Positions 28,730 to 36,596 of a stretch of DNA of 64,000 nucleotides are shown one piece after another. This DNA is from Plasmopara viticola (Eukaryota; Oomycota; Peronosporomycetes; Peronosporales; Peronosporaceae). A program made the translations under genes and the position numbers. Each line of letters begins with the position of its first letter. The first letter of the stretch is position 1. Location of the stretch: the NCBI GenBank assembly GCA_001695595.3, contig MBPM02000050.1, positions 496,001 through 560,000 on the forward strand, written 5' to 3'. A model generated the notes under the pieces. It saw nothing but the letters and a program-made list of their open reading frames with translations. It did not search any database and was not told the origin of the DNA.

Positions 28730-30261
28730 AACTTGGCCATTTTCGTGGATGCATACTCGCCACCGCTGTCACTGCGAAGAGATTTTACGCGTTTGCCGGT
28801 CTGCTTTTCTGCGAATGCCACAAAATTGGCGAACTTGTCCACGACTTCTGACTTGCTCTTGATCAGATAGATGACGCAATATCTTGACTTGTCGTCGATG
28901 AACGTCACGAAGTAGCGCTTGCCACTAAACGTTGGAGACTTCATGGGACCGCACACATCGCTGTGTATAACCTCCAAAAGCTCATTCGCTCGATCCGTCG
29001 ACATCGATTGGAACCGTACACGAGTCTGCTTACCCAGTGCACAGCCATCACAAATCTCCCACTTGTTCACAGACGTAATGTCGATTCCAGTGGCGAGATT
29101 CTTCCTCACGATTGCGTTCAGCTTGTCGTGACCAATATGACCAAGTCGAAGATGCCTCAAATATGAAGTGTCCTCGTTGCTTGTCAAAGTCTTGACCGTA
29201 TTTGCTTCTTCACGAGCAACCGGAGTCATGTGCAGCCGAAATAATCCTTTTCCTTCGCGCGCACCGATTTTCCACTTGACACCTTTTGTTTCGGCAAAGC
29301 ATCCCTCCTTGTCATAAACAACAGGCCCGACGTCCTTGGTAAAGCGACCAACTGAAAACAAATTTCTCGACAACTTGGGGATGTGCCACACATTTGTCAA
29401 CACACCCTTCTTAATTCCGTGCGACGTCAGCATAGCCATCACAATGTCACCGCTGCCAATAGCTTGTACGACGCCGTCGTCTGCCAGATGTACGTCGATA
29501 GGGGGAAAAGTCTTGTAGCTCCTCACGAACTTCTTGGAACTTGTCATATGCTGAGTCGCCCCCGAGTCGACCAGCCAGACGTCATCCGGCTTGACAGAGC
29601 CACTGCTACCGCCAACCGAGAAAAGATAGTCACCAGAATCTTCAATCTGCGCGACGTTTGCCCGCTGCGATCGATATCGCTCAGCATCATTCTGGACTCG
29701 CGAGGGGCAATCTGCGATCCAGTGTCCTTGTTTGCCGCAATTATGGCACGCACCAGTCTTCTTCACCGGTCGTCCTTTGCGCTTCGCATCCTTCATCATG
29801 AACGCTTGGCCAGACGCAGCTCCATCGCCGCCCTGCTCCTTGCGCTTCATATCCTCATGGAGAAGTCGAGACGTCACCAGCTCCCAGGTCAAAGTGTCTG
29901 CACGAGATTCCAATGCAGTAATGAGAAACTGGTACGAGTCATTAAGACTCCCAAGAAGCGTGATAACCAAGTCGTCCTCGCTCACCGGGGCACCTACAGC
30001 ATCGAGCTGCTCCGCTAGCGTCTTGAGCTTGTTGATGTGTTCCAGAACATCATCACCTTCTTCCATCATTGTCGTGAAAAACCGTCGACGAAGAAAGAGC
30101 TTGTTTGCGAGGCTCCTCTTCTCAAAGTGTCCTTCCAGTCGCGACCATGCATCATGCGCACCACTTGACGACCGGACCAGTGGCAGTTGCGAGTCTTCCA
30201 TCGCAAGACAGATTATCGCTAGCGCTTTCCGAGACTTCCTCTTGTAAGTCGACTGATCCAT
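28654..30261 (-). CDS. gag-pol: A7 gag-protease-integrase start
   Basis: Begins at MDQSTYKRKSRKAL after the nonsense codon TGA 30307-30309 (Trp in DLWEVASGE of homologues). The true start codon at 30463-30465 is therefore separated from it. Knuckle CHNCGKQGHWIADC, protease [12 protein letters not shown], integrase [12 protein letters not shown] and RSDSGGEY. The second Asp motif reads DSGGEY instead of DNGGEY; the Asp itself is kept. It ends after the one-base deletion near 28740 with an unrelated tail. Confidence 0.86.
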   Translation of the reverse strand: MDQSTYKRKSRKALAIICLAMEDSQLPLVRSSSGAHDAWSRLEGHFEKRSLANKLFLRRRFFTTMMEEGDDVLEHINKLKTLAEQLDAVGAPVSEDDLVITLLGSLNDSYQFLITALESRADTLTWELVTSRLLHEDMKRKEQGGDGAASGQAFMMKDAKRKGRPVKKTGACHNCGKQGHWIADCPSRVQNDAERYRSQRANVAQIEDSGDYLFSVGGSSGSVKPDDVWLVDSGATQHMTSSKKFVRSYKTFPPIDVHLADDGVVQAIGSGDIVMAMLTSHGIKKGVLTNVWHIPKLSRNLFSVGRFTKDVGPVVYDKEGCFAETKGVKWKIGAREGKGLFRLHMTPVAREEANTVKTLTSNEDTSYLRHLRLGHIGHDKLNAIVRKNLATGIDITSVNKWEICDGCALGKQTRVRFQSMSTDRANELLEVIHSDVCGPMKSPTFSGKRYFVTFIDDKSRYCVIYLIKSKSEVVDKFANFVAFAEKQTGKRVKSLRSDSGGEYASTKMAKFCSEMELCSSIRRRTHRSLTELRSV

Positions 30262-30453
30262 CGCATTCGTGCAGTGCTCCAGCTTGATCTCACCACTTGC
30301 GACTTCTCACAGGTCCCTCTCCTCCAGCACCATCTGCATCTTGAACTTCCAGGTGTGAAAGTTGGTGCCGTCGAACTTGTTGATTCGACTTGGCATAGAC
30401 GCGTCCATTGTGGCGAAGGCAGAGTCAGAGAAGGGGGAGGCAGAGTCGGCGGG

Positions 30454-30469
30454 GCTTGGGCTCATAACC
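30454..30469 (-). other. Primer binding site of A7
   Basis: GGTTATGAGCCCAAGC, intact, directly next to the shared LTR. Confidence 0.78.
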
Positions 30470-30804
30470 TGTTGAAAAGGTCGAAGTGAGCACTAGTTGG
30501 CAAAATGCAAAGTGAATATATTTAAAAAGGTCCTTAGTTCACAACTACATGCTACCTCTAAGCCAATGATTTATCTAAGCCAATCGAGCAACTCACCATC
30601 CGGGCGCAATCATCTTCCCATCCGGGCGCAATCATCTTCCCATCCCGAAACCGATCATTTGCGCATCTTGAACCCGCTCCCTAAGTCAGTCATCAACTAA
30701 TTGCAGATACCGGTTTTTACCGGTATGAAGTCGCTAGTCGAGGCGTTACTTTCACGGCATCTTCGACAACACCAGTATCTTGTCGAGGCGCATTCTTGTC
30801 AACA
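30470..30804 (-). repeat. LTR shared by A7 (5') and A8 (3'), 335 bp
   Basis: Right of it lies the A8 polypurine tract, left of it the A7 PBS. The half next to A7 resembles the A2/A3 type (GTGAATATATTTAAAAAGG, GATCATTTG). The end next to A8 is of A1/A8 type (extra CCAGTATCTTGTCGAGGCGC). It is thus a mosaic and is not a close copy of the other A8 LTR. Confidence 0.88.
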
Positions 30805-32126
30805 CTCCCACTCGACTCGGCAGTCCTTGAACCTTGTATCCCAAGCATGTTGCGAAGAAACTCAAACTGCACAGCTGGGATTGGCTTGGTCATCATGTCC
30901 GCCTTCATGTCTTCAGTCGAACAGTATTGCAGGACTACTTGACCATCTTCAACCTTCTCTCGAACAAAGTGATAGCGAATGTCGATGTGCTTGGTACGCT
31001 TGTGGAACTCGGGGTTCTTGGCAAGCGCAATCGAGCCTTGATTGTCTTCGTAAATCTTGACAGGCTCGTTGCTCTTCATTTCATCAAGCTCGCATAGGAA
31101 TGCTTTAAGCCAAATCGCCTCTTGAACAGCTTCTGTCAGCGCCATGTACTCTGCCTCTGTTGACGAGAGCGCAACCGTTCTTTGTTTCTTGCTTCTCCAG
31201 CTGATGCACCCTGAATTCATTGTAAACGCGTAACCACTTGTACTTCGCCGAGTATCAGCATCGCCAGCCCAGTCCGCGTCAGAAAAACCTTGCAGCTTGT
31301 CCTTGCTTGATTTGTCGAACTTGATTCCATGTGTAGTCGTGCCTTGAATGTACCGAAATACGCGCTTGAGAGCTTGCCAATGCGTAGGGCATGGATCAGC
31401 AGCAAATTGAGAAAGAACTCCCACTGCAGCGGCGAGGTCCGGCCGCGTCCCGACCATAAGATACATGAGGCACCCAACCGCATTTCGGTACGGAACATTT
31501 GCCATCGTTGTACTGTGCTGGCAGCCGCCCTCGCACATTGTCTTCGTCAGCTTCAGGCCAGGCTCTTGGGGTGTCTTGACCGGGTTGCTGTTCACCATGC
31601 CGAACTTCGTCAAAATGTCTTTGGCGAACTTGGTCTGACGCATTGCCACAATACCAGCAGAACGATCCTGTTCAATTTCGATTCCCAGAAAATACTTGAG
31701 ATCACCTAAGTCAGTCATTTCGAAACGCTCGCTTAGTGCTTGCTTAGTTGACTTGAGCATCCTGTCGTCACTGCTCGCGAGAACCAAATCATCAACGTAA
31801 AGAGCCACAAAAATCATGTGCTGGTCATCTCGCTTCACGTACACACAATAATCGGCTTCGCACTTCTTGAATCCCAGCATAATCATGAACTTGTCAATCG
31901 TCTGATTCCACATACGAGGTGACTGTTTCAATCCGTAAAGCGACCGCTTGAGCTGACAAACATGATCTGGCTGGCGTTCGTCTTCGTAAGCTTGTGGCTG
32001 AACCATGTAAATGTCTTCATCGAGAGACCCGTTCAAGAAGGCTGTCTTGACATCCATCTGGTGCACTTTAAGTCCGTACTTGGCTGTCAAACTGAGGAGA
32101 ATCCGTATTGAAGTAAACTTGGCCAC
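30717..32126 (-). CDS. pol: A8 RT-RNase H
   Basis: In frame with 32187-34883 after one nonsense codon. RT palm Asp at residue 25 (QMDVKTAF), catalytic YVDD at 110-113, [10 protein letters not shown] at 64-73; RNase [48 protein letters not shown]. It ends TPRLATSYR in the LTR (Leu for the usual Pro/Arg-Pro context). The listed first Met lies inside the RT fingers. Confidence 0.92.
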   Translation of the reverse strand: MAKFTSIRILLSLTAKYGLKVHQMDVKTAFLNGSLDEDIYMVQPQAYEDERQPDHVCQLKRSLYGLKQSPRMWNQTIDKFMIMLGFKKCEADYCVYVKRDDQHMIFVALYVDDLVLASSDDRMLKSTKQALSERFEMTDLGDLKYFLGIEIEQDRSAGIVAMRQTKFAKDILTKFGMVNSNPVKTPQEPGLKLTKTMCEGGCQHSTTMANVPYRNAVGCLMYLMVGTRPDLAAAVGVLSQFAADPCPTHWQALKRVFRYIQGTTTHGIKFDKSSKDKLQGFSDADWAGDADTRRSTSGYAFTMNSGCISWRSKKQRTVALSSTEAEYMALTEAVQEAIWLKAFLCELDEMKSNEPVKIYEDNQGSIALAKNPEFHKRTKHIDIRYHFVREKVEDGQVVLQYCSTEDMKADMMTKPIPAVQFEFLRNMLGIQGSRTAESSGSVDKNAPRQDTGVVEDAVKVTPRLATSYR

Positions 32127-32186
32127 CGGTGCAAATGTTTCATCATAGTCGATACCGTGCTTTTGCGAAAATCCTTTGGCGACAAG

Positions 32187-34883
32187 TCAAGCCTTGAATC
32201 GCTCGATCCCTCCTGCTTGATTCTCCTTGACTCGAAACACCCATCGACAGCCAATAGCTTTTCGTCCTTGAGGCAACGGCACCAACGACCATGTCTTGTT
32301 TTTGCGGAGGGAGTCGATTTCCGAGTCGCATGCCTCTTTCCACTCGGCCGCGTTGCTAGATTCCATTGCCGACTTGTACGTAGTTGGCACTTCTCCCACT
32401 GAATCTACAACAAAGGCCGCTTCAAAATCGCTATCCCCGTGAGCCACTGCTGACATCTCGTCCAGTGACATCTGTGGTCGGCTTTGGCGCTTGGGCCTTG
32501 GGGAGTCTGCAACCTTATCTAGCGATCGCGACCGCTGAATGCGCTTGCTTCCTGGTTCGACCTCCACATCCGGAGCCGAAACTTCTTCTTGCTCGCAGTC
32601 AGTCCCATTAGATCCTGCCGAACAATCGCTTGCATCATCTTGAATAATCACTTCATTGCTGTCATAACTTCGTCTCCCACTGTCGAAGACATCCTCCATG
32701 AACTGTGCGTCGCGGCTCACAAGTACTCGACCACTCACAATTTCTTCAAAGCGGTACGCTTTTTCGTGATCCGAGTAACCAAGAAATCGGCACCGCACCG
32801 ATCGAGCATCAAACTTGGTCCGTTTTTCCTTCGGCACTTGAACGTACGCGTGGCAACCAAAAACCTTAAGGTTTGCCAGAAGCGGTTTCTTGCCGGTCCA
32901 AATTTGATGAGGTGACATGTCGGACTTGATAGCGCGCGTTGGGCACCGATTCCGTAGGAAAGTGGCAGTCATGACGGCTTCACCCCAGTAAGACTTCGGC
33001 AAGTTTGCGTGCTCTAGCATACAGCGAGCACATTCCACAAGCGTCCGATTCATTCGCTCTGCAACGCCATTTAGCTGGGGTGTGTACGGCGGTGTCAATG
33101 TCTGTACAATACCACGCTCTGCACAGAACTTCGTCATGGCGCCGTTCACGTATTCTCCGCCATTATCGCAACGAAGTGTCTTGACGCGGCGGCAAGTTTG
33201 ATTTTCCGCTAGCGCAACAAATTCTGCAAACTTGTCGGATACTTCAGACTTGTTTCTGAGCAAGAAGACAACGCAAAAATGCGACTTTTCGTCAACAGAT
33301 GTAACGAAATAGCGCTTGCCTCCAAACGTTGGTGATTGCATGGGACCGCACACGTCGCTGTGAAGAGTCTCCAACACGTGTTTGGCACGACTTGGGGAGG
33401 AGTTCATAAAGCTCACCCGCGTCTGTTTGCCCAGCGCACAGCCCTCGCATGTTTCCCACTGAGTAGCTGTCTTGAGGTTGATACCAATTCCATACTCCTT
33501 CTTGACAATGGCATCTAGACCGCCGTAACCAATGTGGCCAAGTCGAAGGTGCCAGAGGTACGACGTGGTGTCCCCATGGCATCCCGACGAACTGGTCACA
33601 TTGGCTGCGTCAACATTGACAGGCGTCATGCAGAGCCTGAACAAACCCTTGCCTTCGCGAACACCAAGCTTCCAACGGACACCTTTAGCTTCAGCAAAAG
33701 ATCCATCGCGCTCAAACGTGACCGGGCCAACATCCTTCGTAAAGCGTCCAACTGAAAAAAGATTGCGCGAAAGCTTTGGGATGTGCCACACTGTAGTAAG
33801 CACACCCTTCTTGAGTCCGCGCGCAGTAGCCATAGACATAACAATGTCACCCGTGCCCACTGCCTGAACCACTCCATCATCTGCAAGATGCACGTCCATC
33901 GGTGAGATCGTCTTGTAATTCTTCATGTACTCTCGCGAGTACGTCATATGCTGCGTCGCACCCGAGTCGACCAGCCACACAGAACTTGACTTGGTGGTAC
34001 TCCCACCAACCGAAAACAAAAATTCGCCAGAGTAATCCTCACTCTGCGCGACGTTAGCGCGTTGCGTCCTTTGACGCTCTCCATTCTCTCGAATTCGAGC
34101 CGGACATTTTGCGATCCAGTGCCCTTGCTCGCCACAGTAGTGGCAGGTACTCGTGGGCTTCATTGAGACTTGTCGTCCCTTGCGCCGTCCATTGTCCGCT
34201 GACATGAATGCTTGCACCTGACCGTGCACGGCTCCATCGACGCCGCCATCGTGTTCCTTGCGCTTCATATCCTCGTGAAGCAGCCGAGACGTCACAAGCT
34301 CCCAAGACAGCGAGTCGGCTCTTGACTCCAATGCTGTAATGAGAAATGCGAACGACTCACTGAGACTTGCAAGAAGCGTGATCACCAAGTCGTCCTCGCT
34401 TACTGGAGCACCAACCGCGTCGAGTTGCTCCGCTAGAGTCTTCATCTTGTTGATATGCGCGAGCACATCCCCACCTTCTTCCATCTTGGCCGTGAAGAAA
34501 CGACGACGAAGAAAGAGCTTATTGGCCAAACTCTTCTTCTCGAAATGTCCCTCGAGTCTTGACCATGCATCGTGCGCACCACTTGACGACCGGACCAGTG
34601 GCAGTTGCGAGTCTTCCATCGCAAGACAGATTATCGCTAGCGCTTTCCGAGACTTCCTCTTGTAAGTCGACTGATCCATCGCATTCGTGCAGTGCTCCAG
34701 CTTGATCTCACCACTTGCGACTTCCCATAGGTCCCTCTCCTCCAGCACCATCTGCATCTTGAACTTCCAGGTGTGAAAGTTGGTGCCGTCGAACTTGTTG
34801 ATTCGACTTGGCATAGACGCGTCCATGGTGGCGAAGGAAGAGTCAGAGAAGGGGGAGGCAGAGTCGGCGGGGCTTGGGCTCAT
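32187..34883 (-). CDS. gag-pol: A8 gag-protease-integrase-RT start
   Basis: 898 codons from [13 protein letters not shown] in the PBS. Gag with [14 protein letters not shown] (28-41); CCHC knuckle Cys247, Cys250, His255, Cys260; protease DSG 306-308; HLRLGH 445-450 and CxxC 479-482 (integrase zinc region); integrase Asp510, Asp573, Glu609 with the 35-residue spacing; acidic linker; RT start [13 protein letters not shown]. Stops at IERFKA because CGA has become TGA, a C-to-T transition. All catalytic residues I can recognise are intact; best reference copy of its subfamily here. Confidence 0.93.
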   Translation of the reverse strand: MSPSPADSASPFSDSSFATMDASMPSRINKFDGTNFHTWKFKMQMVLEERDLWEVASGEIKLEHCTNAMDQSTYKRKSRKALAIICLAMEDSQLPLVRSSSGAHDAWSRLEGHFEKKSLANKLFLRRRFFTAKMEEGGDVLAHINKMKTLAEQLDAVGAPVSEDDLVITLLASLSESFAFLITALESRADSLSWELVTSRLLHEDMKRKEHDGGVDGAVHGQVQAFMSADNGRRKGRQVSMKPTSTCHYCGEQGHWIAKCPARIRENGERQRTQRANVAQSEDYSGEFLFSVGGSTTKSSSVWLVDSGATQHMTYSREYMKNYKTISPMDVHLADDGVVQAVGTGDIVMSMATARGLKKGVLTTVWHIPKLSRNLFSVGRFTKDVGPVTFERDGSFAEAKGVRWKLGVREGKGLFRLCMTPVNVDAANVTSSSGCHGDTTSYLWHLRLGHIGYGGLDAIVKKEYGIGINLKTATQWETCEGCALGKQTRVSFMNSSPSRAKHVLETLHSDVCGPMQSPTFGGKRYFVTSVDEKSHFCVVFLLRNKSEVSDKFAEFVALAENQTCRRVKTLRCDNGGEYVNGAMTKFCAERGIVQTLTPPYTPQLNGVAERMNRTLVECARCMLEHANLPKSYWGEAVMTATFLRNRCPTRAIKSDMSPHQIWTGKKPLLANLKVFGCHAYVQVPKEKRTKFDARSVRCRFLGYSDHEKAYRFEEIVSGRVLVSRDAQFMEDVFDSGRRSYDSNEVIIQDDASDCSAGSNGTDCEQEEVSAPDVEVEPGSKRIQRSRSLDKVADSPRPKRQSRPQMSLDEMSAVAHGDSDFEAAFVVDSVGEVPTTYKSAMESSNAAEWKEACDSEIDSLRKNKTWSLVPLPQGRKAIGCRWVFRVKENQAGGIERFKA

Positions 34884-34887
34884 TACC
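34872..34887 (-). other. Primer binding site of A8, one substitution
   Basis: GGTAATGAGCCCAAGC. One base differs from the common site (T to A), but the ATG is kept. Confidence 0.75.
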
Positions 34888-35221
34888 TGTTGAAAAGGTC
34901 GAAGTGAGCACTAGTTGGCAAAATGCAAAGTAAATATATTTAATGGTCCTTAGTTCGCAACTACATGCTACCTCTAAGCCAATGATTTATCTAAGCCAAT
35001 CAGAATGACTCACCATCCGGGCGCAATCATCATCCCATCCGGGCGCAATCATCTTCCCATCACGAAACCGATCTTTTGCCCATCTTGAACCCGCTCCCTA
35101 AGTCAGTCATCAACTGATTGCAGATACCGGTACTTACCGGTATGAAGTCGCTGGTCGAGGCGTTTCTTTCACGGCATCTTCGACAACACCAGTATCTTGT
35201 CGAGGCGCATTCTTGTCAACA
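34888..35221 (-). repeat. A8 5' LTR (334 bp)
   Basis: Plus strand TGTTGAAAAGGTCG...TTGTCAACA. Very similar to the A1 3' LTR (3502-3835, inverted); clearly different from the shared LTR 30470-30804. Confidence 0.92.
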
Positions 35222-35284
35222 GCGTCAACGCAAACGACCCTTCACTTCGCTTCTTCAGCCTCCCTTACCTTCCGGCCTCAAACA
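35222..35284 (+). repeat. LTR end of another copia-like family (63 bp)
   Basis: A CT-rich segment ending CCTCAAACA. It resembles in style the end of the lineage B LTR (both have CTTCGCTTCTTC), but it is not the same sequence. The B2 RT begins just after it. I read it as the 3' end of an LTR of an element inserted in B2, itself cut by A8. Its identity is uncertain. Confidence 0.45.
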
Positions 35285-35892
35285 GTTAACAGTTTGAGGT
35301 TGATGAAGGCGATTTACGGCCTGAAACAAGCTTCGCGCGTATGGAACGAGACGTTCGACGAGTTTGTATGTTCGATTGGTTTCCAAGTATCCCAATCCGA
35401 CCCATGCCTCCACATCAAAGTTACAGACGGCAAGTGTGTATTTTTGCTGGTGTACGTCGATGATGTGCTGATTACCGGCAGCTCAAGTGAACTTATTGCG
35501 CAGATTAAAAGGGACCTAAAGACGCGCTTTGAAATGACGGACAGCGGCAAGTGTGCATTTTTTCTAAGCATCGAGCTGGTGGACAACGCTGACGGCAGTT
35601 TGACTATGTGCCAGCGACGTTACGTGGATGATATTCTCGAGCGTTTTAGTATGAATGACTGTAAGGCTGTGATAAGTCCAACGGACGTAAGTTTCCGACT
35701 TGTTTCGAGCAACGCAACATCCAGAGTTAATGCTCCATTTCGTGAAGCAGTGGGTGCTCTCATGCACTTGGCGACCGCGACACGTCCAGACATCGCGTTT
35801 GCTGTTGGCTACGTTTCGCGCTTCATGGAGAACCCACAAGCCGAGCATTGGATTGCAGTTAAGCGCATTCTACGGTATCTGCAAGGAACCAA
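35285..35892 (+). CDS. pol: B2 RT, partial
   Basis: Lineage B RT from LMKAIYGLKQASRVWNETF, catalytic VYVDDVLITGSS (YVDD at 35453-35464), RFEMTDSGKCAFFLSIEL, PFREAVGALMHLATATRPDI, ending at RILRYLQGTN, where A9 is inserted. The upstream start of the open frame at 35213 lies in A8 LTR and the 63-bp LTR end and has no meaning. Confidence 0.87.
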
Positions 35893-36192
35893 TAAAGAAA
35901 GGTCGAAGTGAGCACTAGATGGTAGAATGCAAAGTGAATATATTTAAAGGTCCTTAGTTCGCAACTACATGCTACCTCTAAGCCAATGATTTATCTAAGC
36001 CAATCAGAACGATTCACCATCCGGGCGCAATCATCTTCCCATCCGGGCGCAATCATCTTCCCATCCTAAAGTCGATCTTTTGCCCATCTTAAACCCGCTC
36101 CCCCAAGCAGTCATCAACTGATTGCAGATTTCGGTACTTACCGATAGGCAGTCGCTGGTCAAGGCGTCTTCTCGCCAGCATCTTCGACAACA
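35893..36192 (-). repeat. A9 3' LTR (300 bp)
   Basis: Plus strand TAAAGAAAGG...CGACAACA, with two copies of the GGGCGCAATCATCTTCCCATCC unit. The first codons of U3 carry CGA to TGA, so the polyprotein tail stops early at EKTP; the 5' LTR still has CGA. Confidence 0.93.
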
Positions 36193-36596
36193 CTCCCACT
36201 CGACTCGACAGCCTTTTGTCCTTGAATGCCGAGCATGCTCCGAAGTTTGCAGAATTGTGTAGCTGAAATAGGCTTCGTCATGATGTCGGCCAGCATATCT
36301 TGAGTCGGACAGTACTCGAGCACCACTTGATTTGCTTCAACCTTCTCGCGCACAAAGTGGTACCGAATGTCGATGTGCTTGGTGCGCTTATGAAACTCCG
36401 GGTTCTTGGCCAGCGCGATTGAGCCTTGATTATCTTCATAAATCTTGATCGCATCGTCGCTCCTTATTTCGCCGAGTTCACAAAGAAAAGTCTTAAGCCA
36501 CACTGCTTCTTGTGTAGCCTCCGAAAGCGCCATGTATTCGGCTTCGTCGATGAAAGGGCCACCGTCCGCTGTTTCTTGCTCTTCCAGCTGACACAT
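36159..36596 (-). CDS. pol: A9 RNase H end
   Basis: Opens after a one-base deletion near 36548 in the RNase H motif SSTEAEY. Contains [54 protein letters not shown], then TP and an early TGA. Confidence 0.87.
   Translation of the reverse strand: MCQLEEQETADGGPFIDEAEYMALSEATQEAVWLKTFLCELGEIRSDDAIKIYEDNQGSIALAKNPEFHKRTKHIDIRYHFVREKVEANQVVLEYCPTQDMLADIMTKPISATQFCKLRSMLGIQGQKAVESSGSVVEDAGEKTP

Larger units (their letters stand above)
26170..30804 (-). mobile_element. Ty1/copia element A7, tandem with A8 through a shared LTR
   Basis: Rearranged 3' LTR, full internal region with PPT and PBS, and a 5' LTR (30470-30804) that is at the same time the 3' LTR of A8. At least four lesions: TGA 30307-30309 in gag, a one-base deletion near 28740, a TAA and a two-base deletion around 27740-27805, and TGA 26698-26700. 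Confidence 0.87.
30470..35221 (-). mobile_element. Ty1/copia element A8, nearly intact
   Basis: 4,752 bp with LTRs, PBS and PPT. The entire gag-pol is one frame broken by a single codon, TGA 32187-32189, where homologues have Arg CGA. The 3' LTR is shared with A7. Right flank gcgtc (35222-35226) falls in an LTR end of another family. Same subfamily as A1 and A15. Confidence 0.9.

Noticed and set aside
32187..32189. Repeat-induced point mutation as cause of the nonsense codons
   Set aside because: Nonsense codons are few per copy and mixed in type (CGA, CAA, CAG, TGG, but also GAA, GGA and AAA changes); there is no dense C-to-T pattern.
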